Shown here: in pieces, positions 8,873 to 18,573 of the stretch | Layout of the letters: each line of letters starts with the position of its first letter | Numbering within the stretch: position 1 is the first letter of the stretch | Assembly: GCA_937129385.1 (NCBI GenBank) | Contig: CAKZNC010000220.1 | Coordinates: 96,483 to 160,482, forward strand | From: an uncultured Bacteroidota bacterium | GTDB lineage: Bacteria; Bacteroidota; Bacteroidia; Bacteroidales; GCA-2748055 | Length of the DNA: 64,000 nt | Direction of reading: 5' to 3' | The notes under the pieces: generated by a model | The model's input: the letters and a program-made list of their open reading frames with translations, nothing else | Told to the model about the DNA's origin: nothing | The model's database searches: none | Translations under genes and position numbers: made by a program

Positions 8873-11800
8873 TTAATTTCTACCCTTCACCTCGGTCCAC
8901 TGTCCGGGAATTACCACCTGCACATCGTTTTTATACATCTCTTCAGCCTGCACAGAGGGCAGGTAAAATTTTCCCCTGTAAGCAGCGTTTAGCCTGATCG
9001 TAAAGGTTTTTGAAGCGTTTCCATTCAGTGAAAAATAGGTCATTACCCTGTCATCCTTTATGTCCTGGTAGGTAAATGACTGATTCGCACTTGATGTTGA
9101 AAAGAGTCTTTCATTGTGTATTTCCCAGCCAGATGGAAAGATTGTTGTCAGCGCCACATTGTTAAAAAATCCCAGGGTGCCCGGATTGTATACCCTGTAG
9201 ACAGCTTTAAAATCAGTTCCCTGTTGAATTTCCCCGGGAGAGAGTTTATTTCCTTCCATATCGGCATAATACAGGTCCACGCGCAGGTTATTATTCACGG
9301 TTTTCTCATTCCCTGGGGCAGGTATTCCGGTATTGATGATCCTTACGAACAGGATGCCGTCAGTTTTATTGGAGAGCTTCAGTGTCCCTTTAGGGTCATC
9401 TCCGGGTTCAAACTGAATCTGTGCAATGGGCATACCGGTTTCTGCAACAGAAGGAGGTTTCCCGTTGAGCGAATATTCGAACCTGATACGTTCGTCTGAG
9501 GTCCTGCCGCCCGTAAATTTCGCGATCGCTATCAGGCTGTAGGCGGTCGTTTGTGTACTCATCCACTGTTGAGAAGACAGCCTCCCGGCTATCTGCTCCA
9601 ACAACAAACCTCCGTTATCCTTCATCCCGATCAGGATCATTGCCTCCAGGATCATTGCCTTGTCACGGGTTGCACTGCCGTAGGTATAGCGTGAATCATA
9701 GTATTCATCCACCTCAACCGGTACCCGGGCAACCAGTTCTGAGGCGGTCTCCTTTTGTCCTGCCAGCGCATATGCAGCAGCAAGTCTCCATTTTGCCCCT
9801 GGGACCAGATCGGTTCTTTCGCGCAACCTGTTCATCGATCCCATTTCCGGTTTGCCGGCAAGTGCCAGAGTGTATAGCCTGTATGCCTGAAGGATCTGCT
9901 CCTGCCGGATCTCATAGACATTGGTTGACCCGGCTATGCTCCACCGGTTCGCTGTTTTTTTCTGGTACCGGGTCCAGTTCCTTAGTAATGATTGCGGAAC
10001 ATCATATCCTTTCTCCCTGGCTTCAAGCAGGAAATGTCCGGCATAGGAGGTCCCCCAGGATGATTCACTGATGGACCCCGGCCAGTAAGAAAAGCCTCCG
10101 CTTGACAATTGGAAGGAGGACAGCCTTCTAATACCTGCTTTCACGTTCGATTCGGTCTTCTTAATCGCCTTCTCATCGAGCTCCACCACGTCGGCCAGGA
10201 ATAATTGCGGAAATACTGCCGAAGTGGTTTGTTCTATACATCCATGGGGATACTTCAAGAGGTATTTGAGTCTTCTACCAAAATCTACGGGGGGGATGTT
10301 TGAAACTTCCAGCAGCAGGTCATTTGTGCCGACCATTCCCACATATTCAAATTCCTCTTCCATGCTATTTCCCGCTTCGAGTGTTGACGTGAGAAAATTG
10401 GTGACTGGCGGATTAGAAGGCCTGACATTCAGTTCAATGTCATATTCTGCCCGGTGCCTTCCTGAAGTCGCTGTAATATGTATTTTCCCAACGCCAGTCT
10501 TCTTTGGTGTTGTAAGCATAAAGTCGACAATCTCGTCGCCGGTTGATGAAAATGTGACCATTTTGCTCTTCTCTTCAGCGATCAGCATCTCATTTGAAGA
10601 TACTTCGATCTTCACATTCCTGATTCCCTCGTCCATCACAAACACATTCACCGGCAAAGCAACTTTTTCTCCGGGTCCCAATACGCGGGGAAGGGTTGCA
10701 AGGAGCATCAGTGGTTGTTTGACCGGGGTGGTCTTCTCCACGTGTCCATAGGCTCCTGTTTCCCTTGTTCCGGCGATTACCATTGTCCGTACCGAGCCAA
10801 TGTAGTTCGGGAGAGAGATCCGGTGCACATCACTCTTGCCCTTGAGAGTAAAGGGCCCCATAAAGCGAACCATTGGAGGAAACCGATTGGCTTCCTTCGC
10901 CTGTTCTCCCGCCTCATTTTCTCCTCCACCTATACTGTAGATGCCATCGATCCTGCCTCCAAAAGCTCCAAGAACATGTTCATACATGTCCCACGTTTTT
11001 ACTCCAAGAGCTTCCTTCGCGTAAAATACCGACCACGGGTCCGGGGTCCTGAATCTTGTAAGGTCCAGCAACCCTTCATCCACCATTGCAATGGTGTAGG
11101 TCATTTCTTTTCCATATTTTTCAGAAACCTCAACCTGTACAGTGGTGTTCGGACGCAGCTCGTCTGGCATTTCGATTTCCGGATACAGCCTTGTGTCCGG
11201 ATCTTCCACTTTCAGCGGAATGACACCGAACATTCTGATCGGGAGGTCGTTTTCGGTATTTTCATGAGGCTGAATCAGGGAGGCATACAGATAGATATTG
11301 GGTGTCATTTCGGGAGTGATCTTCAGGCTATACTTTGTTTCCGATCCACTTGTTGTGATCCACTCCTGCCTGAGCACGCCCGTTCCGTTTTCAAGGCTGA
11401 CCAGTATCCTTCCCTTGTTGGAGGAAGGAATTGTGATCATTGCGGTCTCCCCTACACGGTATGTCTTTTTATCTGCACTAAAAGTCAACACTGATGCTGC
11501 ATCCGGGTCTCCTTTCCTCGCGCGTCCTGCCCACCCGGGCCAATCAACATATACAATTTTCGCCGCACTGTGACCCCCTTTGTCTTTCACAACCACAAGG
11601 TACCTGCCCCAATCGGGATAATCGATCCTGAAACCGAAGGACCCATTGCCGCGCTTTGTGCTGATTGTTGTTGAAAATACGGGAGTCCGGTAATTACTGC
11701 CCATATAAGAAGCCAGGTTTTCATAGGAGGCATCCCACCACCATCGCCATGAAAGCTTGTAGACCTTCACATCCAGCCCGAGCTTTGTGAGCGGCTCACC

Positions 11801-14440
11801 ACCAGGGGAAAGCGTCACAACCTGTACTGTATGGGTGGTGTCGGTCAGCAGCATGTTTCGCTTATCCCCCGGGGGGGTCTTGATTCCAACATAAGTATTA
11901 TAGGGAGAGCATGCCACCGATTTCTGATCGATGCTAAAATCACCGGATTTCTCAAAGAGCTTTGTTGTAAAAACGGCTCTGAGCATTCCCGGCGCATTCC
12001 CCTTGATATCCAGTTGTCTTGAAAAACTGGCACTTCCTGCATCATCAACACGGCCATCCCAGAAAGTGGTTCCATATCCCTGCACCTGGTTAGCGGGATT
12101 GGTAAAGGTAAAGCCTTCATATCCGCTGAACGAGGTCGCAAGGGGTTTAAACACCACTTCGATGACCGCCCGGAGGTTCCTGGCAGTCGCACCTGTAAGC
12201 CACTTGCCGAATAAGTGTGTCGATACTGCACCTTTAGAGGGGTAAATGGTGTCACCATCAAATGTGAGATCGATTTTCAAACGATTGGGCTTGATGGTTT
12301 CCACCTGTATCCCCTTGCTGAAGCTTACTCCTCCCAGGCTTGCGGTTACTGTATACCTTCCTGTTGGTGCATCAGAAGCGGTACAGGTATGGAAGGGATA
12401 CAGACCTGTACTATTCCCGGCTGAGATCTTTTTGCTGACCACTTTTCCACGGGGGTTCTTCAGCTCGAATGTAACCGGATGACCCTGGGGAAGCGGATTC
12501 TGACGATCATCGATCATCAGGTTCATGTAAATCGAATCGCCGGGTCTCCAAACTCCCCGCTCGCCATACATATATCCTTTGATTCCTTTTCTTATCACTG
12601 TACCAGATACGTCGAACATACTATAGGAAAGTGCTCCTCCATCAACCAGCCTCAGGTATCCCTTCTGTCCATTGTGACTGGCCACAACAAGAAAAGGTCT
12701 TGTGTCCAGGTTAAACTCCACCATCCCCAGCCCGTCAGCATTGGCTTCTGCAAGTATTTGTTGCTGGAAATTGTAAACCTTTACATTTGCCCCGGCCGTG
12801 CCTCTCGCCTCCAGGAGGTCTGTTACGGTCACATTCAGTTTCTTTCCTGAACCATATTTAACGATCAGTCCCAGGTTGCTTGCCAGTACATTTCTCGATG
12901 CTGCTCTTCTTTTTCCATAATAAGCTGGCTTACAGGGATCTTCCCTGTCATCCCAGGAATAACCCTCGTAATAATAAGAATCCCAGCTGCTGTAATAACT
13001 TTCGTATGAATCCCAGTAGGACATTTCCTCCTGATCCACACCATCAAAATTTTCATCAGCCTGGAGTTGCTCCTTTTCTTCCAGGTCTCCTTCGCAGGGA
13101 AACATGGACTGACTCTGCCTGAAGTTCAGCTCCACTCGATAAATGGCACCCGGTTCAGTCTTCACTAATTCGGTCAGGTTCAAGGAAAAAGTATTCCATT
13201 GACCATAATTGATCGGCTTGTCAGCCACAAGATCGATGGTTTTTTTCAGGATCAGGCGACCTGCTCTTTTGAGTTCCCTGTTGCCAGACAGATCGTTCAC
13301 CTGTAAGAACTGGGCGATGTTGTCTTCAAAAATCCGGATCACCTTGAGGTCTACAGCCCTTAGGTTCACCGCCTTGAAAGGTAATATTACGTCGTCTGCA
13401 GAGGGGATGATCACACCATTGCCTAATAACTCCACAGCGGGCTTGATCTCTTCGAAGACAATATCCATGCTTGTGCCGGCGGTAAGACCCTTTCCGGCAG
13501 TATTGCGAATACCGGGTTCAACGAAGAGTTCCAGGGATCCGTTCTGTCTCACATTCGGATAGACCTTCACTGTATTTCCTTCAATAATATATTTAAGGTC
13601 GGTATCGTTACTCAGCCTGATCAGACCATCCAGCGACTGGTTTTTCCTCAGGGGGTCTGAGAAGCTCAGGATTACATGTTGCTCAGGATACTGGATCAGT
13701 TTGTGTTCAAGTACCTTAAAATCCCCCAGGGCCGGGACGATGAATTCCCTGACTCCCTGTTGTTCAGAACCTATTGATTCTCCGTCATACCTGATCTCTA
13801 CAGGTATTTCCTCCTCTCCTCTCCTGATGCTGTCGATGGTAAATTCATGCAGCTTTCCTTCAGGACCGTGATTCCATCTCATCTCCAACACCTTTTTCTT
13901 TTGGGTTGCCGACACTGCCTTTTCAACGGCTTCGGGCAGGGCGGCATCTGCTGTATTCACAAAGCCCGACAGGTAGTTGTTTTCCGGCTTGTAATCCTCA
14001 TAGGGACGAAATCCCGCCAGGTCAAGACTCAGGTGCTGCTCAATGGTATGAAATCTGAACTCGAAATTTTTTGATGTTGCTTCCGGAAAGAGCTTTCCCA
14101 GTTTGACTTTCACATCATAGACTGTACCTTGTTTGAGCTTACCGTCGGGTCGGAATTCGATGGTTTGTTGATCCACATAGTAGACCATTCCTGTAGCGGA
14201 GGGGTCAAGCATCATGATTCCCTCCCTGACGGGCGAATTTGGCTGTACTGAATCTTTAAATGGGTTTGTAAATCTTACTTTTACGGAGGATTCCGAAGAT
14301 ATGACCCCACTTGTAAAGGCTGAGATTAGTGGGTTGAATTCCGGGGTGTCAAAATCAGATCCGTTTCCCTGGTTTTTGCATCCAGCGATGAGCATGAATA
14401 CGGCAAGCAGGGAAAAATAAAGAGCACGGTTGAATTTCAT
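8873..14440 (-). CDS. Bacterial alpha-2-macroglobulin family lipoprotein
   Basis: 1855 aa; N-terminal lipobox (LIAGC), MG domains, thioester motif GCIEQT, alpha/alpha toroid; adjacent to pbpC as commonly seen. Confidence 0.93.
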   Translation of the reverse strand: MKFNRALYFSLLAVFMLIAGCKNQGNGSDFDTPEFNPLISAFTSGVISSESSVKVRFTNPFKDSVQPNSPVREGIMMLDPSATGMVYYVDQQTIEFRPDGKLKQGTVYDVKVKLGKLFPEATSKNFEFRFHTIEQHLSLDLAGFRPYEDYKPENNYLSGFVNTADAALPEAVEKAVSATQKKKVLEMRWNHGPEGKLHEFTIDSIRRGEEEIPVEIRYDGESIGSEQQGVREFIVPALGDFKVLEHKLIQYPEQHVILSFSDPLRKNQSLDGLIRLSNDTDLKYIIEGNTVKVYPNVRQNGSLELFVEPGIRNTAGKGLTAGTSMDIVFEEIKPAVELLGNGVIIPSADDVILPFKAVNLRAVDLKVIRIFEDNIAQFLQVNDLSGNRELKRAGRLILKKTIDLVADKPINYGQWNTFSLNLTELVKTEPGAIYRVELNFRQSQSMFPCEGDLEEKEQLQADENFDGVDQEEMSYWDSYESYYSSWDSYYYEGYSWDDREDPCKPAYYGKRRAASRNVLASNLGLIVKYGSGKKLNVTVTDLLEARGTAGANVKVYNFQQQILAEANADGLGMVEFNLDTRPFLVVASHNGQKGYLRLVDGGALSYSMFDVSGTVIRKGIKGYMYGERGVWRPGDSIYMNLMIDDRQNPLPQGHPVTFELKNPRGKVVSKKISAGNSTGLYPFHTCTASDAPTGRYTVTASLGGVSFSKGIQVETIKPNRLKIDLTFDGDTIYPSKGAVSTHLFGKWLTGATARNLRAVIEVVFKPLATSFSGYEGFTFTNPANQVQGYGTTFWDGRVDDAGSASFSRQLDIKGNAPGMLRAVFTTKLFEKSGDFSIDQKSVACSPYNTYVGIKTPPGDKRNMLLTDTTHTVQVVTLSPGGEPLTKLGLDVKVYKLSWRWWWDASYENLASYMGSNYRTPVFSTTISTKRGNGSFGFRIDYPDWGRYLVVVKDKGGHSAAKIVYVDWPGWAGRARKGDPDAASVLTFSADKKTYRVGETAMITIPSSNKGRILVSLENGTGVLRQEWITTSGSETKYSLKITPEMTPNIYLYASLIQPHENTENDLPIRMFGVIPLKVEDPDTRLYPEIEMPDELRPNTTVQVEVSEKYGKEMTYTIAMVDEGLLDLTRFRTPDPWSVFYAKEALGVKTWDMYEHVLGAFGGRIDGIYSIGGGENEAGEQAKEANRFPPMVRFMGPFTLKGKSDVHRISLPNYIGSVRTMVIAGTRETGAYGHVEKTTPVKQPLMLLATLPRVLGPGEKVALPVNVFVMDEGIRNVKIEVSSNEMLIAEEKSKMVTFSSTGDEIVDFMLTTPKKTGVGKIHITATSGRHRAEYDIELNVRPSNPPVTNFLTSTLEAGNSMEEEFEYVGMVGTNDLLLEVSNIPPVDFGRRLKYLLKYPHGCIEQTTSAVFPQLFLADVVELDEKAIKKTESNVKAGIRRLSSFQLSSGGFSYWPGSISESSWGTSYAGHFLLEAREKGYDVPQSLLRNWTRYQKKTANRWSIAGSTNVYEIRQEQILQAYRLYTLALAGKPEMGSMNRLRERTDLVPGAKWRLAAAYALAGQKETASELVARVPVEVDEYYDSRYTYGSATRDKAMILEAMILIGMKDNGGLLLEQIAGRLSSQQWMSTQTTAYSLIAIAKFTGGRTSDERIRFEYSLNGKPPSVAETGMPIAQIQFEPGDDPKGTLKLSNKTDGILFVRIINTGIPAPGNEKTVNNNLRVDLYYADMEGNKLSPGEIQQGTDFKAVYRVYNPGTLGFFNNVALTTIFPSGWEIHNERLFSTSSANQSFTYQDIKDDRVMTYFSLNGNASKTFTIRLNAAYRGKFYLPSVQAEEMYKNDVQVVIPGQWTEVKGRN

Positions 14441-14500
14441 GATTTGTTGGTTTGAGGGATTTTGTCCCTAAAGGTAATCAAGCTGACAAACAAATTCAAC

Positions 14501-14890
14501 TCATCGGCGCTCAGTTTCCGAAGAGAGTCTTGAAAGCAGAATCCTGACGGAATTCCGTATTGTCCTGAAATCGGCGATTTCGGTTGACTGGTATAGAAAT
14601 AGTATTTCGAGGCCTTCCCCGCGCCTTGCAAGTTTCTTACAAAGCTCCTGGTTTTGCATCCTGTAGGCCTCCCTTGTACGCCTTTTCAAAAGGTTTCTGT
14701 GCACCGCCCTTTTAATGGCCCTCCTGGGCACCGCCACAGTCATCCTCAGGGGCACAGGCTGTGTTTCCCCGGGAGTTCTGTATAACAACCTGAAAGGGGG
14801 AGAGGAAAAACTGCGGCCTGTCCTGAACAGTGCCTCGATGGATTTCCTGCGTTTCAGCCGTTCCTGCTTATTAAAAGTTGCCGGTGTCAT
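14501..14890 (-). CDS. rnpA: Ribonuclease P protein component
   Basis: FNKQERLKRRKSIEALF...; RAIKRAVHRNLLKRRTREAYR signature; start moved from 14971 to internal Met. Confidence 0.85.
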   Translation of the reverse strand: MTPATFNKQERLKRRKSIEALFRTGRSFSSPPFRLLYRTPGETQPVPLRMTVAVPRRAIKRAVHRNLLKRRTREAYRMQNQELCKKLARRGEGLEILFLYQSTEIADFRTIRNSVRILLSRLSSETERR

Positions 14891-15026
14891 TGTGCGGGGT
14901 CCCTCAATTACGTTCAAATATGTCGAATGACCTACAAAAATATAACAATGTACCTGATTTGAAGGTAACAAACGACTTTTTGTGCATTGGTAAACACCGC
15001 CAGCCGGAAGCTGTGCCGGGACTTAG

Positions 15027-15785
15027 TTAAGCCTTCCCGTTCTTGTTATGCTGTTCAATGAAAGATTCAAGCGCCATGGTCATTGATGGGGCCTGGGGTG
15101 CCGGCGCCTTGATGTCGAGCCTTAACCCCGCCTCTTTCACCGCCCTGGCAGTCTTGTCTCCAAATGATGCAATCATGGTGTTGTTCTGCTTGAAATCCGG
15201 GAAGTTTTGCATTAAAGACTTGATTCCGGAGGGGCTGTAAAAAACAAGAACGTCATAATTGACATGTGCCAGGTCGGAAAGGTCGCTGCATTCAGTTTTA
15301 TACAGGGTGGTCTTTGTATAGCTGAACTTATTCTTTTCCAGGAGTTTGGGAATCTCTTCCTTGTGTGCTGCAGACAGGGGCACCAGGAATTTTTCGTCTT
15401 TATGCTTCTGCATAACATCCAACAGATCCTCCAGTTTGCCGTTGGCAAAGAAGATCTTACGCTTCCTGTATACAATATATTTTTGCAGGTAATAGGCTGT
15501 GGATTCTGAGATACAGAAATACTTCATCGAATCAGGAATTGTTACCCTGGTCTCTTCAGCAATCCTGAAATAGTGATCAATTGCAGTCTTACTTGTAAAT
15601 ATTACAGCAGTATGATCGGAAAGGTCTACTTTTGACTGCCGGAACTCCTTTGATGTGATTCCTTCCACGTGTATGAAGGGGCGAAAATCGATTTTTAGAT
15701 TGTGTTTTTCGGCAAGATCATAGTAAGGGGATTTCTTATTTTGGGGCTCTGGTTGGGATACCAGAATTTTTTTAATTCTGCTCAT
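15027..15785 (-). CDS. hemD: Uroporphyrinogen-III synthase
   Basis: 252 aa HemD-like pattern (HTAVIFTSKTAIDHYF; YDVLVFYSPSGIKSL; IASFGDKTARAVKEAGL); typical location next to a DUF4271 gene. Confidence 0.82.
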   Translation of the reverse strand: MSRIKKILVSQPEPQNKKSPYYDLAEKHNLKIDFRPFIHVEGITSKEFRQSKVDLSDHTAVIFTSKTAIDHYFRIAEETRVTIPDSMKYFCISESTAYYLQKYIVYRKRKIFFANGKLEDLLDVMQKHKDEKFLVPLSAAHKEEIPKLLEKNKFSYTKTTLYKTECSDLSDLAHVNYDVLVFYSPSGIKSLMQNFPDFKQNNTMIASFGDKTARAVKEAGLRLDIKAPAPQAPSMTMALESFIEQHNKNGKA

Positions 15786-15809
15786 TTTCTTCTTCCTTTA
15801 AGTCCAGTA

Positions 15810-16604
15810 TTAAAAATCTACGATGATTGTGAACCACTTGTACAACAATAATATTGGAACTATTTCAAGGGCACAAAGGTATAAAAACAAATACAAATTA
15901 AAAACACGGTTGTTCAGTGAAAAAATCACCCCTCTCAGAAACTTCATCGCTAGCAGGATGATCAAAAACACCAGGGACAGGTATATAATCACATTATTCA
16001 GCGCTCCTTCAGTAAATACAACCAGGAAATTCAAAGGTATCAGTACAATTCCCAGTAACTTATTGTATGTGAAACCCATATACAAATGCTCCCTGAATAG
16101 CTCTACTGTATAAAAGACAAAACCCACGATATATAGCAGGATGAGCCTGGAGATGAAAACAACAAATGTCAGGCCAACATAAAAAAACAATAAATTCCTT
16201 CCCGTAAGTCCGTATGGATGAAAATTATAGTGTTCCGACAACAGCAGGAGATAGAACCCGAAGGAAAGAAAGTAAAAAGCGTACAATGCATTGTCTCTCT
16301 GCCTTTGTAGCTGACTATTGTCATTGAACATGCTGGCCGCCTGGTTATACCTGATCGTTGCTGTAAATGTACTGCTCAGAAGCTTGCCCAGATAGATGCG
16401 CGCGATGATGTAACCGGTGATCAGGGCAACCAGGAAATAGAAATACCATGCAATGGTTGGCGCCTGGATGACAAAACCGGGGTTTCCGGCAAAAAGTCCG
16501 GCGTCTACAGGGTTTTGTCCAACAATGGGTGGAGAAATTCCAATGCTGGTATCAGGCCTGGATGAATCTGCTAAAGAATTGTAAATAAAGACCGTATCAG
16601 TCAT
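15810..16604 (-). CDS. DUF4271 family multi-pass membrane protein
   Basis: Multiple TM helices; synteny with hemD in Bacteroidota. Confidence 0.75.
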   Translation of the reverse strand: MTDTVFIYNSLADSSRPDTSIGISPPIVGQNPVDAGLFAGNPGFVIQAPTIAWYFYFLVALITGYIIARIYLGKLLSSTFTATIRYNQAASMFNDNSQLQRQRDNALYAFYFLSFGFYLLLLSEHYNFHPYGLTGRNLLFFYVGLTFVVFISRLILLYIVGFVFYTVELFREHLYMGFTYNKLLGIVLIPLNFLVVFTEGALNNVIIYLSLVFLIILLAMKFLRGVIFSLNNRVFNLYLFLYLCALEIVPILLLYKWFTIIVDF

Positions 16605-16635
16605 ACTGTGTATTCTTCTTCCCTGGATTTTGTGG

Positions 16636-16643
16636 CAAAGATA
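16636..16643 (-). promoter_or_regulatory. Putative Bacteroidota -7 element (TATCTTTG) upstream of the DUF4271 gene
   Basis: Minus-strand TATCTTTG matches TAnnTTTG; no clear -33 seen. Confidence 0.35.
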
Positions 16644-16878
16644 TACAGAATATAGACCGCTTGTATACCCGGCGAGAGCGGGATTGAAATATTTGCTAAA
16701 AAAGTTAATCCGGTGAGGGTCTGGCTTCCACGGGAATGGATTGTCAGGGATTTAAGATATATTTGTAGCTTCCGGACCACAAAGAGTTCTGGACCGGGCT
16801 TTACCACTTCGGCTCGAATCCGCCTGGCCTCATTTTTGTGGTACCTGATAGTGAAAAAATCAGAAACAGATGATCATG

Positions 16879-18573
16879 GGAAAGATAAGAAATCGGGTTA
16901 TTGTGTTGGGGATCTTTATATTGATCACGGGGGTGGGTTTCTCCCTAATCAGGAATAAAGACCTTGAGATTGTAAAAAACCTGGATATCTATTGCACATT
17001 GTTCAGGGAGCTGAACATGTTCTATGTTGACGAAACTTTGCCGGAGGAACTGGTCACCACAAGCATCAACTCCATGTTGAAATCGCTTGATCCCTACACA
17101 ACTTACATCCCGGAGAAGGAGATGGATAATTTCAATTTTCAGACCACCGGGGAGTATGGTGGGATTGGAAGCCTGATCAGAAAGGATGGGGACAACACAA
17201 TCATTGCCGATCCCTACGAGGGTTTCCCAGCCGTAGAGGCTGGTCTTCGTCACGGGGATATCCTCATGGAGATCTCTGGCAATGATGTACAGGGGCTTGA
17301 CATTTCGGCAATCAGCGAATTATTGAAGGGAAAGCCGGGAACAGGTCTGACCATAAGATATAAGCGTCCATATACTGATACTATTAACGAGGTCAATCTT
17401 GTCCGGGAGAAGATCGTAATCAAAAACGTACCCTATTACGGGATGCTGGATAAACACACCGGATATATCCGGTTGAGAAATTTCACGACTGATGCTTCAC
17501 GGGAGGTCCGTTCGGCTTATCGTGCATTAAAGAAGAACGATGGATTCGAAAGGCTGGTTCTGGATCTCAGGGGAAATCCAGGCGGATTAATGATCGAGGC
17601 AGTACGTGTTTCGAATGTATTTATCGAAAAAGGTGAACTGATTGTCAGCACGCGTGGTAAAGTCGAAAGGTGGGACAATGAATACAAAACGACAGAACAG
17701 GCGTTGGACACAGAGATACCCCTGGTTGTGCTTGTGAATCGCGGCTCTGCTTCTGCGGCTGAGATCGTTGCAGGAGCGATGCAGGATCTGGACAGGGCTG
17801 TTGTAATCGGACAACGGACATTTGGTAAAGGATTGGTGCAGACCACTCGACCACTTAAATACAATGCGCAGCTGAAAGTCACAACGGCTAAATATTATAT
17901 CCCATCGGGAAGGTGCATACAGGCACTGGACTACTCCAACAGGAACGAGGACGGTAGCGTTGGCACCATTCCGGATTCACTTATCACTGAATATGCCACA
18001 CAAAATGGCCGTCCGGTATATGATGGTGGAGGCGTCAGTCCTGACATTGAGGTGGTCCCTGAAACATTGAGTCAGATCACATTGCGTCTCTTTACTGAAA
18101 ATGTCTATTTTGACTATGCAACGAAGTTCCGGACTGAACATCCCGGGATTCCGGATCCGGTCAAATTCGATCTCAATGATCAACAGTACGGGCTATTCAG
18201 GGATTTTGTGGTGGAAAAGAAGTTTGAATATGAAACTGCAAGTGAGCAAGCCTACGACAAACTGGTAAAAACCGCAAAACGGGAAAAGTATTTTGACCTT
18301 GCCAGTGCTGAGTTCGAGGCGCTTGAAAAAAAGCTATCACATAATAACATGCAGGACATGGCTACCTTCAGGGAAGAGATAGAGGAAATCCTTGAAGAGG
18401 AGATCGTAGGTCGCTATTACTACCATGCAGGACAGATCAGGCACCAGATCAACCAGGATCAGCAGGTTGATAAAGCCCTGGAGATAATCTCTGATCCGGT
18501 CAAGATGCAAGAGATCCTGGAGGGTAAAGCGGGTGCTCTTGCCATTAACGACCCTGAAGGTACTACACCTTAA
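16879..18573 (+). CDS. S41 family C-terminal processing peptidase
   Basis: PDZ and S41 motifs (GDILMEISGNDVQG, LDLRGNPGG, GSASAAEIVAGAMQD, FGKGLVQT); start at MGKIRNRV. Confidence 0.9.
   Translation, partial: GKIRNRVIVLGIFILITGVGFSLIRNKDLEIVKNLDIYCTLFRELNMFYVDETLPEELVTTSINSMLKSLDPYTTYIPEKEMDNFNFQTTGEYGGIGSLIRKDGDNTIIADPYEGFPAVEAGLRHGDILMEISGNDVQGLDISAISELLKGKPGTGLTIRYKRPYTDTINEVNLVREKIVIKNVPYYGMLDKHTGYIRLRNFTTDASREVRSAYRALKKNDGFERLVLDLRGNPGGLMIEAVRVSNVFIEKGELIVSTRGKVERWDNEYKTTEQALDTEIPLVVLVNRGSASAAEIVAGAMQDLDRAVVIGQRTFGKGLVQTTRPLKYNAQLKVTTAKYYIPSGRCIQALDYSNRNEDGSVGTIPDSLITEYATQNGRPVYDGGGVSPDIEVVPETLSQITLRLFTENVYFDYATKFRTEHPGIPDPVKFDLNDQQYGLFRDFVVEKKFEYETASEQAYDKLVKTAKREKYFDLASAEFEALEKKLSHNNMQDMATFREEIEEILEEEIVGRYYYHAGQIRHQINQDQQVDKALEIISDPVKMQEILEGKAGALAINDPEGTTP

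Noticed and set aside
10715-11494. 259-aa plus-strand ORF and other long ORFs opposite the alpha-2-macroglobulin gene
   Set aside because: Antisense to a strongly supported CDS, no recognisable domain; expected shadow ORFs
16780-16850. tRNA-like T-arm sequence (CACTTCGGCTCGAATCCGCCTGG)
   Set aside because: The stem does not pair properly and no D-arm, anticodon arm or acceptor stem could be built on either strand
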